Source of the DNA: an uncultured bacterium
GTDB lineage: Bacteria; CAIWAD01
Assembly (NCBI GenBank): GCA_903910645.1
Contig: CAIWAD010000256.1
Location: 1 to 64,000 of the forward strand
Length of the DNA stretch: 64,000 nt
Direction of reading: 5' to 3'
Under the pieces are notes generated by a model. The model was not told where the DNA came from and made no database searches. It saw only the letters and a program-made list of their open reading frames with translations. Positions 1 through 10,067 of this stretch are shown in pieces. The stretch's first letter is position 1. Each line of letters begins with the position of its first letter. The position numbers were made by a program, and so were the translations under genes.

Positions 1-94
1 CCAGCACAACTGTTTCCGCCAACTGCTTCTCCGCCAGGCGCTGGGCGCAAGTGGCCCCCACATTTCCGGCGCCGATGACCGTGATCTTGCTCAT
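1..94 (-). CDS. mdh: malate/lactate dehydrogenase family, N-terminal fragment (runs off window start)
   Basis: Minus strand reads MSKITVIGAGNVGATCAQRLAEKQLAETVVL, a Rossmann GxGxxG N-terminus typical of MDH; start codon at 94. Confidence 0.75.
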   Translation of the reverse strand, partial: MSKITVIGAGNVGATCAQRLAEKQLAETVVL

Positions 95-291
95 GCTGAC
101 TCCTCATGGGTGATTCGGTTGGAGGATGCCCCGCCGTCCAATCCCTTCCCGGACGGCCCGCAGGGGCCATATCCCCCTGTTGTTGATCCCTTGACAATAT
201 AGGGCCGCGCCCTTGTGGCCACAACGCGAAAGGGCCCGCGCGGGGCCCTTCACTTTGGAATTCTGTCAGCATGCGCGTGCTGGCCGCAGGT

Positions 292-480
292 TCAGTTCTC
301 GATCTCCGGATTCTGCTCCAGATCCTCGTCGATCATGGCTTGTTGGCGCTCACAGCGCTCCCAACAGGCCTGGCAGAACCAGGTTTCGGGGATGTAGGAG
401 TCAGGGACATAGTGCAATGCAGGATCCTCCGTCAGGCACATCCCGCAGTAGATCCCCTCGCTCCAGCTTTGACCAGCCAT
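292..480 (-). CDS. small cysteine-rich (CxxC...CxxC) zinc-ribbon-like protein, 62 aa
   Basis: ORF MAGQSWSEGIYCGMCLTEDPALHYVPDSYIPETWFCQACWERCERQQ... with paired CxxC motifs; occupies the gap upstream of rny's stop. Confidence 0.5.
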   Translation of the reverse strand: MAGQSWSEGIYCGMCLTEDPALHYVPDSYIPETWFCQACWERCERQQAMIDEDLEQNPEIEN

Positions 481-593
481 TTCAGCCCCCGCATTTCGTA
501 CTCGAATTCAAGTCTCGAGAACTCTTCGTGATTGGCTGCTCCCGAACGCCAGCAATGAGGGCGAGTCCGGGACTTTCTTCCAGTGGACCACGC

Positions 594-2132
594 CTACACC
601 GCGGTGGCCATGGCGCGACTCTCGCGGATGACCACAACCTTGATCTGGCCAGGGAACTGCATGTCCTGGCTGATCTTCTCGGCAATGTCGCTGGACAGCT
701 TTTCGCTCATCACATCGTCCAGACGGGAGGATTCCGCCACCACGCGAATCTCGCGACCGGCGTAGAGGGCGTACACGCGGTGCACGCCGGGGAAGCCGCC
801 GGCGATGCCTTCCAGCATCTCCACGCGCTTGGTGTAGCTGTCCACACTGTCGCGACGCACGCCAGGACGGGAACTGGAGATGATGTCCGCCGCCGTCACC
901 AGCTCGCTGATGGGATCAATGGGCGGCGCTTCGTTGTGATGCGCCATGACGCTGTTGATGACGATGGGATGCTCGCGCACGCGCTTGCACACTTCCACAC
1001 CAATGGCCACATGGCTCTTGTCACTGCCGTTGGAATCCGCCTTGCCCACATCGTGCAACAGGCCCGCGCGCTTGGCCAGCATGACATCCAGACCCAGCTC
1101 GGCGGCCAGGCTTCCCGCAATGCGCGCCACTTCCTTGCTGTGGTCCAGCACATTCTGGCCATAGCTGGTGCGGAAGCGCAGGCGGCCCAGCATGCGCTTC
1201 AGGTCCGGATGCACATTCAAGTGCAGGTCCTTCAGCACCTTGCCCGCCGCCTCGTTCATCTGGTTCTCCACCGTGCGCGTGGCCTTGGTGACCGCGTCCT
1301 GGATGGTGCGCGGGCTGAAGTTGCGCGTTTTGATGAGCGTGTCCAGCGCCTGACGGGCAATTTCCCGGCGCACGGGATCGAAGCAACTGATGACGATGGT
1401 GTCCGGCGTTTCATCCACGATGATCTTGGTGCCGGTGATGGCCTCGAAGGACTTGATGTTGCGGCCCTCGCGCCCGATGACCATGCCCTTGATGCGGTTG
1501 TTGGGAATCTCCACTTCCTTGATGGTGGCCTCGCTGGTGGAGTCGGCGGCCATTTTCTCGATGGTGGTGATCAGCGTTTCCCGCGCCTCGCGCGTGGCGT
1601 TCTCACGGGCCTGGGTGCGGATTTCCGCCGCCAGCTCCGCGGCCTCCCGCTCGTACTTCTGTTGGGCCTGATCCAGCACATGGTGGCGGGCCTCTTCCAT
1701 GGTAAGACCGCTGATGCTCTCCAGGCGCTGCTGCACCTCGCCCAGGCGCTCCTTCAGCTCGTCCTTCAGGCTTTTCTGCTCCTCCTCCTTGTGGTCGAGC
1801 ATCTTGGCCTTCAGCGTGAGCTCCATCTCCAGGTCCTGCACGGCCTTCTGTGAGCCACGAATCTCCGCCTCGTGGCTCTTCAGCTGCTGCTCCTTCTGCT
1901 GCAGCTTCTTCTCCTTCTGCTTCAGGTCGGCCTTGCGGCGGTTCTCCTTCTGCAGCCACTCTTCCCTGGCGTTGATCAGGGCTTGCTTGCGCAAGGTCTC
2001 CGCTTCCTGGCGGGCCATGCTCAGGATTTCCTCCCCGGCGCGCTGGCGCTGCTTCTGCAGCGTGATCAGCAAACCGGCGGCCACACCGGCTCCCAGGATG
2101 AAGGCAAGCAGACTGACGAGCATGTTATCCAT
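594..2132 (-). CDS. rny: ribonuclease Y
   Basis: MDNMLVSLLAFILGAG transmembrane N-terminus, long coiled coil, KH domain (GMVIGREGRNIKSFEAITGTKIIVDETPDTI) and HD domain (LLHDVGKA). The longer ORF start at 2624 is rejected in favour of the TM start at 2132. Confidence 0.95.
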   Translation of the reverse strand: MDNMLVSLLAFILGAGVAAGLLITLQKQRQRAGEEILSMARQEAETLRKQALINAREEWLQKENRRKADLKQKEKKLQQKEQQLKSHEAEIRGSQKAVQDLEMELTLKAKMLDHKEEEQKSLKDELKERLGEVQQRLESISGLTMEEARHHVLDQAQQKYEREAAELAAEIRTQARENATREARETLITTIEKMAADSTSEATIKEVEIPNNRIKGMVIGREGRNIKSFEAITGTKIIVDETPDTIVISCFDPVRREIARQALDTLIKTRNFSPRTIQDAVTKATRTVENQMNEAAGKVLKDLHLNVHPDLKRMLGRLRFRTSYGQNVLDHSKEVARIAGSLAAELGLDVMLAKRAGLLHDVGKADSNGSDKSHVAIGVEVCKRVREHPIVINSVMAHHNEAPPIDPISELVTAADIISSSRPGVRRDSVDSYTKRVEMLEGIAGGFPGVHRVYALYAGREIRVVAESSRLDDVMSEKLSSDIAEKISQDMQFPGQIKVVVIRESRAMATAV

Positions 2133-2247
2133 GACATTTTCCTTTTCAAGAAATTGGCCCGGACGGGCTTCAGCGCCGGGCGGGCGGGACGCGCTGCCGC
2201 GCGGTATCCGCATGGGGAAGCTAGCAAAGCGGGGCGGGCGAGGCGGG

Positions 2248-3168
2248 CTACAGCAGTTCCTGCAGCAGGCCGCCCACTTCCTCCCGCGTCCATGCGGGAG
2301 CCGTGTAGCGCCCCTGGTTGGGATCGTGAAAATCACTGCCCGCCGAAGCCGACACGCGATTGCGTCGACAGAGGGCCTGCAGGTCACCCACCAATTGGGA
2401 CCGGTGGCTGGGATGCCTCGCTTCCAGGCCGTCCACGCCTGCGTCCAACAGTTGCAGGGCCGCGCCTTCCGGCAGGCCCTTGCCGGGATGAGCCACAATG
2501 GCCAGTCCGCCCAGCCGGTGCACCAGATCCACCGCCTTGCCCAGATCCGGCAAATCCTTGGCTTGCCAAGCCTGTCGTCCTTCCGCCAAATAGTGAAGGA
2601 AGGCGGCGTTGACGCTGTCCACATGGCCGGCTGCCACCATCAGTCGGGCCAGATGGGGACGACCCACCGTGCCGCTGTCCAGCCGCCGTCGCAGGGAATC
2701 CAGCTCCAGAGGCAAGCCCAGCTCATCCAGACGAGCGGCCATGCCCAACACGCGTTCCCGTCGCATGGCCCGGATGGAGGCAATGAATTCCTCCAATTCT
2801 GGCTCACCCGGCTGGATGCCAAAGACCAGCAGGTGAACTTCCACGGGGCCGCTGGGTTCCACGGGAAGGGGCCGACCCTGGGCCACGGCCTCAGCCAGAC
2901 GCGCCTCCCAGGCCAGCCGCCGCGGCGCTTCCAGCGCGGAGAAACCGCAACTAAGCTCCACTCCACTGAGCGCCTTCACGCCATGCAGGGTGGCTTCCCG
3001 GCGGAACTCCGCCACACCCGCCATGGTGTCGTGATCCGTCAAGGCGCCCACCGCCACGCCTGCCCGGGCCATGCGCCTGGCTACTTCACAGGGAGGCAGG
3101 GTGCCGTCGGAATGGAGGCTGTGGCTGTGCAAGTCGATGAGTACGCGGGCCAGCCGGTGGCGTTGCAT
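2248..3168 (-). CDS. PHP domain phosphoesterase (YciV/RNase AM-like)
   Basis: IDLHSHSLHSDGTLPP...GALTDHDTMAG...GVELSC PHP motifs; start at MQRHRL (3168). Confidence 0.85.
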   Translation of the reverse strand: MQRHRLARVLIDLHSHSLHSDGTLPPCEVARRMARAGVAVGALTDHDTMAGVAEFRREATLHGVKALSGVELSCGFSALEAPRRLAWEARLAEAVAQGRPLPVEPSGPVEVHLLVFGIQPGEPELEEFIASIRAMRRERVLGMAARLDELGLPLELDSLRRRLDSGTVGRPHLARLMVAAGHVDSVNAAFLHYLAEGRQAWQAKDLPDLGKAVDLVHRLGGLAIVAHPGKGLPEGAALQLLDAGVDGLEARHPSHRSQLVGDLQALCRRNRVSASAGSDFHDPNQGRYTAPAWTREEVGGLLQELL

Positions 3169-3173
3169 GGTGA

Positions 3174-4250
3174 TCACACGGCCAACATGCGTTCCAGGGC
3201 CACCCGGGCGTCCTGGCGCAGCTCCGCGTCCACCTCCACCACATTCACTTCGCCCAGGCGATCCAGCACCCACAACAGATCGTTGGGACTGATCTTCCAC
3301 ATGTTGGGACAAAGGCTGCGGTCCAGGGGCAGGATCTCCTTGTCCCCATGCCGCCTGCCCAGGCGCTGCACCAGATTCAGTTCCGTGCCCACGCGGATGC
3401 GGCTTCCCGCAGGCTGGGCCGCGCACCAGTCGATGATGAAGGCCGTGGAGCCCGCCGCATCGGCGGCAGCCACCACTTGGCGCTCGCACTCTGGATGCAC
3501 CACCACCTTCACATCGGGATCCGCCTCGCGAGCCTGCTGGATCATGGCCGTGTTGAAATGGGTGTGCACATGACAGAAGCCCTTCCACAGCAGCACGCGG
3601 GCACGCTGCAATTCCGCGGGGTCATGCCCGCCCATGGGCAGTGCGGGGTTCCACAGCAGCACATCCGGGCCATGGAAGCCCTTGGCGAAGGCCGTGTTGC
3701 GACCCAGGTGCTCGTCGGGAAAGAAGAAAAGCTTGTCCGCGCGCCCAAGAGCCCAGTCGAAGACGCGGGCGGCGTTGCTGCTGGTGCAGACAATGCCGCC
3801 GTGACGGCCGGTGAAGGCCTTGGTCTCCACATCGCTGTTCACATAGGTGACGGGCAGGACGCCCTGGGTGCCGCCCAGCGCCTCCCCCAGTTCGCGCCAG
3901 GCCCGCTCCGTGCCCGTGCGCTCGGCCATGTCCGCCATGGGGCAACCGGCACTGGTGTCGGGGTGGATCACCACTTGATCGTCGCGGGCCAGCAGGCGCG
4001 CGCTGTCCGCCATGAATTCCACGCCGCAGAACACGATCCAGCGGGCGCGGGACTGCGCCGCCACCTGGGCCAGCCCGTAGCTGTCCCCGCTGTGGTCGGC
4101 GTGCTCGATCACCTCGTCCTTCTGGTAATGATGGCCAAGGATGAGCAGATCATCACCCAGGCGCCCGCGATGGGCGCGGATGCGCTCCGCCATGTCCTGG
4201 GGATCCAGACCCAGCCACTCGTCGGGCAGGCTCTGCCGGGGCCGTGCCAT
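3174..4250 (-). CDS. nadA: quinolinate synthase A
   Basis: LGHHYQKDEVIEHADHSGDSYGLAQVAA, CGVEFMADSARLL, HPDTSAGCPMADM, VVHPECE motifs. Confidence 0.93.
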   Translation of the reverse strand: MARPRQSLPDEWLGLDPQDMAERIRAHRGRLGDDLLILGHHYQKDEVIEHADHSGDSYGLAQVAAQSRARWIVFCGVEFMADSARLLARDDQVVIHPDTSAGCPMADMAERTGTERAWRELGEALGGTQGVLPVTYVNSDVETKAFTGRHGGIVCTSSNAARVFDWALGRADKLFFFPDEHLGRNTAFAKGFHGPDVLLWNPALPMGGHDPAELQRARVLLWKGFCHVHTHFNTAMIQQAREADPDVKVVVHPECERQVVAAADAAGSTAFIIDWCAAQPAGSRIRVGTELNLVQRLGRRHGDKEILPLDRSLCPNMWKISPNDLLWVLDRLGEVNVVEVDAELRQDARVALERMLAV

Positions 4251-4344
4251 GCCATCCACCTTTCTTGATGCGGGCCGCACCTGGGGCGCGGCCCGCCAAT
4301 GTTCACACGATGATTGTCGGCGGTCTCCCGTCGACACCTTTCCC

Positions 4345-5838
4345 CTACTCGGCGAAGGTGCCCATGAGGTCCACCATCAGGTGCACGCCCACGCCGGTGG
4401 GGCCCGGCACATAGCCGCCCTTCTTGGGCACCCAGGCCGTGCCGGCGATGTCCACATGGGCCCAGGGAGTCTCTTCGCCCACCGCCTCGTTCAGGAAGCA
4501 GGCCGCCGTGATGGTGCCCGCGTCCCGCGTGTTGGTGCTGTTGCGGATGTCCGCCACGGTGGACTTCACCATGGCCTTGTAGTCCTCGGCCAGGGGCAGG
4601 GGCCAGCACACATCGCCCGAACGGCTGCCCGCGTCCACCACCGCCTCCACCATGGCCGGGTCATTGCCCAGCACGGCGCTCATCTCATGGCCCAGGCAAA
4701 TCAGCACCGCGCCGGTGAGGGTGGCGAAATCCACCATGCCGTCGGGCTGGAAGGTGCGCTCCGCCCAGGTAAGGGCGTCGCAGAGGAGCAGGCGGCCTTC
4801 CGCGTCGGTGTTCACGATCTCCACCGTCTTGCCGCAGAGCAGACGGATGATGTCCCCGGGCTTGTAGCTGCCGCCGTCGGGCATGTTCTCCGCGCTGGGG
4901 ATAACGCCCATCACATCCACGCCGGGCTTCAGCCTGCTGATGATGTGGAAGAGACCGAGCACGGCGGCGGCGCCGCTCATGTCGTACTTCATATCCTCCA
5001 TGCTCGCGCCGGGCTTCAGGCTGATGCCCCCCGAGTCGAAGGTGATGCCTTTGCCGATGAAGGCCAGACGACGGGCGTCCTTGCGGCCGCTGCGGTACTC
5101 AAGGGCGATGAGGCGGCTCTCCTCCTTGCTGCCCTGGCCCACGGCCAGGATGCCCCCGGCACCCATTTTCTGCAACTGCGCCTCGCCCATCACCTTCACC
5201 TTCACCGTGCCGCCGGAAGCCTTGGCAATGGCCTGGGCTTCCGCCGCCAGCGCGCCCGGCGTGATGCTGTTGCCCGGCTCCTGGGCCAGGTTGCGGGCGT
5301 GGTTCACGCCTTCGCCCACCAGTACGCCTTTCAGGAAGGCATCGCCCAGGGCCTTGGCGGGTTGATCGCTGGCACGCAGGGACAGGCCCTTCAATGCCAC
5401 GCCCTTGGGCTTGCTCTTGTAGCGTTCGAAGTTCCAGGTGCCGGCGGCCAGGGCGCGGCCCATCACCAGCGCCAGATCGGCGGGCACAGGGCCATCCTCG
5501 TCCACCAGGGGCAGCTCCACCACCGCTTCCTTCAGCTCGCGCTCTTTCAGGGAAATGGCCAAGCCGCCGTAGACCTCGGTGGCCACTTTCAGGCTGAACT
5601 TGGCGCGCTCGCCCAGACCCAGCAGCAGCAGGCGGGGCAGCGTCCTGGCGCCGGCGGACAAGAGCAAGAGCTGCTCGCCCTTGTTGCCCTTGAAATTCCC
5701 CTTGAGCGCTTCCGCCAGCGGGAAGTGGGCGGTCAGCTGTTCGGCCTCGCCGTTGAGCGCTTCGCCCTTGAACAGGCCCAGGACATAAAGGTCGGCCTTC
5801 AGCGAGGCCAGAGCGCCTTTGCGGACGCGGAAATCCAT
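4345..5838 (-). CDS. pepA: leucyl aminopeptidase (M17)
   Basis: GKGITFDSGGISLKPGASMEDMKYDMSGAA and NTDAEGRLLLCDAL M17 signatures. Confidence 0.93.
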   Translation of the reverse strand: MDFRVRKGALASLKADLYVLGLFKGEALNGEAEQLTAHFPLAEALKGNFKGNKGEQLLLLSAGARTLPRLLLLGLGERAKFSLKVATEVYGGLAISLKERELKEAVVELPLVDEDGPVPADLALVMGRALAAGTWNFERYKSKPKGVALKGLSLRASDQPAKALGDAFLKGVLVGEGVNHARNLAQEPGNSITPGALAAEAQAIAKASGGTVKVKVMGEAQLQKMGAGGILAVGQGSKEESRLIALEYRSGRKDARRLAFIGKGITFDSGGISLKPGASMEDMKYDMSGAAAVLGLFHIISRLKPGVDVMGVIPSAENMPDGGSYKPGDIIRLLCGKTVEIVNTDAEGRLLLCDALTWAERTFQPDGMVDFATLTGAVLICLGHEMSAVLGNDPAMVEAVVDAGSRSGDVCWPLPLAEDYKAMVKSTVADIRNSTNTRDAGTITAACFLNEAVGEETPWAHVDIAGTAWVPKKGGYVPGPTGVGVHLMVDLMGTFAE

Positions 5839-5839
5839 G

Positions 5840-6757
5840 CTACACCTCGTGGGTTGGTGCCGTGGCCAGGTCCGGCCGCATGCGGCCCAGATCCTGTTCC
5901 GGCAGTGCTTGCAAGGCGCCGCCCCATCCTTCCAGCCGGGCGATCACCCCTCGGATCAACTTATCGGGCGTGGAGGCTCCCGCCGAGACGCCCACCACGG
6001 CGCGACCGTGGAACCACTCCTCCTGCAGGCCCAGGGCATCCTCGATGAGCCAGGCGGGCCGGCCCATTTCCGCTGCAATGTCCCGCAGGCGACGGGCATT
6101 GGCGCTGTTGGCGCTGCCCACCACCACCACGGCCTCCGCCACGCTGGCCAGTTCCACAATGGCTTCCTGGCGCTGCTCCGTGGCGTGGCAAATGGTGTTG
6201 TGCACCTCCAGATGCGGGAATCGCACAAGGAGCGCCTCCACCATGCGATCGAACTCCGCCATGCCCTGGGTGGTCTGGCTCACCAGGGCCACCTGGGGCC
6301 ACTCGGGCAGCGCGGCGGCCTCCTCGGGAAGGCGGATGCGGTGGATGTGCTCCGGCGCCACGCCCATGACGCCCTCCACTTCGTCGTGGCCCTCGTCCCC
6401 CAGCAGCAGGACTTCGTAACCCCGAGCCACCAGCTTCTCCGCCGTGCGGTGGATTTTCGTCACCAGCGGACACGTGACATCCAGCACATCCAGGCCCCGC
6501 TTGCGCGCCTGCTGGATCACCTCCGGACTGACACCGTGGGCGCTGATGACGAAGATGCCTTCCCGGGCGTCCTCCACGCTGTGCACGCTCTGCACATCCT
6601 GGCGCTGGAAGTCCTCAATGACATGGCGGTTGTGCACGATCTCATTCAAGATATCGATGGGGCGGCCGGCGTGCTCGTCCCGGGCCGCCTGGACCATGTC
6701 GATGGCGCGCTCGACGCCGAAACAGAAACCCGCTTCACGGGCGAGGTGGATGATCAT
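5840..6757 (-). CDS. ispH: 4-hydroxy-3-methylbut-2-enyl diphosphate reductase
   Basis: MIIHLAREAGFCFGVERAIDMV, LDVTCPLVTKIH, NTICHATEQRQ motifs with conserved Cys residues. Confidence 0.93.
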   Translation of the reverse strand: MIIHLAREAGFCFGVERAIDMVQAARDEHAGRPIDILNEIVHNRHVIEDFQRQDVQSVHSVEDAREGIFVISAHGVSPEVIQQARKRGLDVLDVTCPLVTKIHRTAEKLVARGYEVLLLGDEGHDEVEGVMGVAPEHIHRIRLPEEAAALPEWPQVALVSQTTQGMAEFDRMVEALLVRFPHLEVHNTICHATEQRQEAIVELASVAEAVVVVGSANSANARRLRDIAAEMGRPAWLIEDALGLQEEWFHGRAVVGVSAGASTPDKLIRGVIARLEGWGGALQALPEQDLGRMRPDLATAPTHEV

Positions 6758-6789
6758 GCCAGGTCTTTCTACATGAACTATGAACTCTT

Positions 6790-6836
6790 GTCCTCGAGTC
6801 TCGAACACCTTCTCAGCGCGGTGGTTCTCGTTCTCG
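6790..6836. repeat. dispersed TCTCG-rich intergenic repeat, copy B
   Basis: GTCCTCGAGTCTCGAACACCTTCTCAGCGCGGTGGTTCTCGTTCTCG; aligns by eye with 29764-29816. Confidence 0.5.
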
Positions 6837-6947
6837 GACTTGTTCGGCCATCCGGGACTTTCGATCCCGATTGCACTCCCGATGGCGATGCCGGTGCTTG
6901 TCATGGCTCAAGGATCGGGTACGAAAGGGCTGTGGAACCTTTGCTCC

Positions 6948-8846
6948 CTATGCCAAACCCAAATCCTGCGCCACGCGTTTGGCAATGTCCACTCCCGTCA
7001 AGCCCACGGTATGCAGCAGGATGCGGCGCTCGCCGTGTTCCACCCAGCCGTCCGGGAGACCCAGGCAGTTCAGGGAACCTCCATGGCCGCGGCGGCTCAA
7101 TTCCATGCGCAACATGGCGCCAAAACCATTCACCAGAGTGCCTTCCTCCAGAGAGTACAAGGCGCCGCCGTGGGCCGCCAGACGATCCAGCGCCTCACTG
7201 TCCATGGGCTTCAAGAATCGCGCATTCACCACGCCACAGTCCACGCCGTGCTCAGCCAGGATCTCCGCCGCCTCCAGCGCCTCACGCACCAGGGCACCAG
7301 TGGCCACCAGCTGTGGACCTGTTCCCTGACGCAGCCAGACCCAGGAGCCCAGCGGCAGGGTCTGACCCTGGCCCTGCTCCTCCCAATGAAAACTGTTGTC
7401 CTTGGGATAGCGGATGGCGAATGGCCCGGACTCATGGGCCATGGCAGTGTGGATAAGGTCCCGAAACTCGTTGCCGTCCGCCGGGGCGGCCAACACCAGA
7501 TCGGGAATCATGGCCAGATAGGGAATGTCCAGGACGCCATGGTGGGTGGGGCCGTCCGCCCCCACCAGCCCCGCGCGATCCAACAGGAAAAGCACGGGCA
7601 GGTGCTGCAATGCCACATCGTGAACAATGCTGTCAATGGCCCGCTGCAGGAAGGTGCTGTAGATGCACACCACCGGACGCATGCCCGCCGCCGCCATGCC
7701 CGCCGCGAAAGTGACGGCGTGCCCTTCGGCAATGCCCGTGTCATAGCAGCGTCCCGGCAGGGAACGGGTGAACTCCGCCAGACCCGTGCCCTCTGCCATG
7801 GCGGCGGTGACCGCCACCACGCGGGCATCCTGCCGCGCCAGGGGCTCCAGGATGCGCGGCACCAGATTCTGATAGGCCGGCGCCGTGGGTCGATGGGCGG
7901 GCGGAGCCGGAGCGGGAAGATCCCCGTGATCGGTCAGCTTGCCACCCACGCCGTGATACTTTACCGGATCCTTCTCTGCCACATCCAGGCCCTTGCCCTT
8001 GACGGTCAGCACATGCAGCAGGCGCGGCCCGCGGATTTGCTTCATGCGCTCCAGCACCTTGAGCAGTCCGGGCAGGTCGTGGCCGTCCACCGGTCCGAAA
8101 TAGCGGAAGCCGAACTCGTTGAAGAGCAGGCCTGGCGTGACCATGCTGTGCAGACTTTCCTCAATGCGGTGCCCCAGTTCGCGTGCACGCTGGCTGGTGC
8201 CCCCGGGCAGTCGGCCCAGAGCTTCCCACAACTGGTCGCGCATGCGATTCAGGCGCGGGCTGGTGGTCATGTCCGTGAACGTGCGGGACAAGGCCCCCAC
8301 ATTGGGGCTGATGCTCATGGTGTTGTCGTTAAGGATCACCAGGATGTCCCGACCACTGCTGCCCGCGTTGTTCAGGGCTTCCATGGCCATGCCGCCGGTC
8401 ATGGCGCCATCGCCGATGATGGCGGTCACATGGCGCTGCTGCCCCAGATGGTGGGCCGCCTCGGCGAAACCCAGGGCCGCCGAAATGGAAGTGGAGGCAT
8501 GACCCGCGCCGAAATGGTCGTGCTCGGACTCCGTGCGCTTCAAAAAGCCCGACAGACCCTTGTACTGGCGAATGGTGGAGAAGCGCGTGCGCCGACCCGT
8601 GAGCAGCTTGTGGATGTAGGCCTGGTGACCCACATCCCACACCATCACATCCCGCGGGCTTTCGAAGACGCGATGCAGGGCCACGGTGAGTTCCACCACA
8701 CCCAGGCTGGCTCCCAGATGGCCACCCACCTGGGTGATGACTTCAATCAGGTGATCCCGCAGCTCCTGGCAGACCTCCGGGAGGCGGGACTCGGGCAGAT
8801 CCCGCAGATCGGCGGGACTTTCAATGCCTTCGATCAGGCGCGACAT
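6948..8846 (-). CDS. dxs: 1-deoxy-D-xylulose-5-phosphate synthase
   Basis: MSRLIEGIESPADLRDL, HLGASLGVVELTVALH, GDGAMTGGMAMEALNNAG, ThDP and transketolase C-terminal motifs. Confidence 0.94.
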   Translation of the reverse strand: MSRLIEGIESPADLRDLPESRLPEVCQELRDHLIEVITQVGGHLGASLGVVELTVALHRVFESPRDVMVWDVGHQAYIHKLLTGRRTRFSTIRQYKGLSGFLKRTESEHDHFGAGHASTSISAALGFAEAAHHLGQQRHVTAIIGDGAMTGGMAMEALNNAGSSGRDILVILNDNTMSISPNVGALSRTFTDMTTSPRLNRMRDQLWEALGRLPGGTSQRARELGHRIEESLHSMVTPGLLFNEFGFRYFGPVDGHDLPGLLKVLERMKQIRGPRLLHVLTVKGKGLDVAEKDPVKYHGVGGKLTDHGDLPAPAPPAHRPTAPAYQNLVPRILEPLARQDARVVAVTAAMAEGTGLAEFTRSLPGRCYDTGIAEGHAVTFAAGMAAAGMRPVVCIYSTFLQRAIDSIVHDVALQHLPVLFLLDRAGLVGADGPTHHGVLDIPYLAMIPDLVLAAPADGNEFRDLIHTAMAHESGPFAIRYPKDNSFHWEEQGQGQTLPLGSWVWLRQGTGPQLVATGALVREALEAAEILAEHGVDCGVVNARFLKPMDSEALDRLAAHGGALYSLEEGTLVNGFGAMLRMELSRRGHGGSLNCLGLPDGWVEHGERRILLHTVGLTGVDIAKRVAQDLGLA

Positions 8847-8868
8847 GCGCGCTCCTTCCTGCTTTCCA

Positions 8869-9969
8869 TTATTCGGCCCCTTCTTCCAATTGGGCCAGGG
8901 CCAAGGCCAGCACGCGCTCCCGCAGATCCACGCCATCCAGTTGCCCGGCCTCCAGGGTGGCCCCAGCGGCGAAGCGATGTCCACCGCCACCAAAGGCGCG
9001 CGCAATGGCGCACACATCGTGGGGGGCCACGCAGCGCAGATTCAGCTTCACCGCGCCGGAACGCTGCTCGCTGATGATGATGGAGATCTCGCAGCCCTTG
9101 ATGCCCAATCCCAGGTTGGGAAAGCCCTCCGCATTCTCCCGGGAGGCGCATGCCTGCTCCAGCATGGCGTCCCCCAGCTGGAACTCAAGCAATCGTCCAC
9201 CGGCATGGGAGCGCCGGCTGGCCAGGAACAAGGCCATGAGATCGTAGCGGGCGGCGGGATAGTTCTGTTCCAGTTCGAAATGCACGCGCTCCGGTCGGGC
9301 TCCGGCGCGCACCAGGGCTGCTGCCAGTTCCAGCGTGTCCCCCGTGGTGCTGCTGAAGGCAAACCCGCCCGTGTCTGTGGTGAGGGCGGCGAATAGCGCC
9401 TGGGCCACGGCGGGGGAGGGCGCCACTTCCCAGAACGCCAGCAAGCCGGCCACCACTTCGCCCGTGCTGCTGAGCCCAGGAAACACCGCCACCCGTCCGT
9501 CCATTTCGTTGGCCAAATGGTGGTCCAGCACCAAGGTGGGCAAGTTCAATCGCTGGATATGGGAGGCCACTTCACCCACGCGTTTCAACCCTGAAACATC
9601 CAGAATGATGGCACGATCCATCCCGGGCACAAGCAGCGCATCCAGGGTGGCGGGATCCTCGCACACCTTGGCATCCAGGCTGGCGAACAGGAATCGACAG
9701 GGATCCGGCATGGGGGTGGGCAGAGCCACCACCACTTGCTTTCCCTTGTCACGCAACACCATGGCCAGTGCCGCCAAGCTGCCCAGACCGTCCGCATCAG
9801 GATTCACATGAGTGGTGAGCAGGAAGGCGTGGCCCTCCTCCAACCAGCACACAATGGCCGACCAGTCGTGGCTGCGGGGATGGGATTCGACGCTTCCACC
9901 GGCCGGAACGCGGGGCGGCGGCAACAGCGGGGCGGGCGATGCGGGCAAAGCGCCCGGGGACTGGGACAT
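8869..9969 (-). CDS. DHH/DHHA1 phosphoesterase (NrnA-like bifunctional oligoribonuclease/PAP phosphatase)
   Basis: THVNPDADGLGSLAAL, VLDHHLANE, and C-terminal GGGHRFAAGA (DHHA1). Confidence 0.88.
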   Translation of the reverse strand: MSQSPGALPASPAPLLPPPRVPAGGSVESHPRSHDWSAIVCWLEEGHAFLLTTHVNPDADGLGSLAALAMVLRDKGKQVVVALPTPMPDPCRFLFASLDAKVCEDPATLDALLVPGMDRAIILDVSGLKRVGEVASHIQRLNLPTLVLDHHLANEMDGRVAVFPGLSSTGEVVAGLLAFWEVAPSPAVAQALFAALTTDTGGFAFSSTTGDTLELAAALVRAGARPERVHFELEQNYPAARYDLMALFLASRRSHAGGRLLEFQLGDAMLEQACASRENAEGFPNLGLGIKGCEISIIISEQRSGAVKLNLRCVAPHDVCAIARAFGGGGHRFAAGATLEAGQLDGVDLRERVLALALAQLEEGAE

Positions 9970-10067
9970 GGTTTCCTTTCTCAGATGGGCCTGCAACTTA
10001 GCATTGGACCCAAGGGGGGGCAAGAAAGCGGACGAATTTGGTCTGGGAAATTGAGGATGATCCGCGT

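Noticed and set aside
213-1853. 546-aa plus-strand ORF opposite rny
   Set aside because: Antisense shadow ORF of high-GC coding DNA; His/Ala/Gly-rich translation without recognisable domains, while the minus strand is a clear RNase Y.
594-2624. Longer 676-aa start for rny
   Set aside because: The first ~164 residues are antisense-like to the PHP gene region; the TM start MDNMLVSLLAF at 2132 fits RNase Y architecture.
6780-9074. 764-aa plus-strand ORF opposite dxs
   Set aside because: Shadow ORF; low-complexity composition and complete overlap with well-supported dxs.
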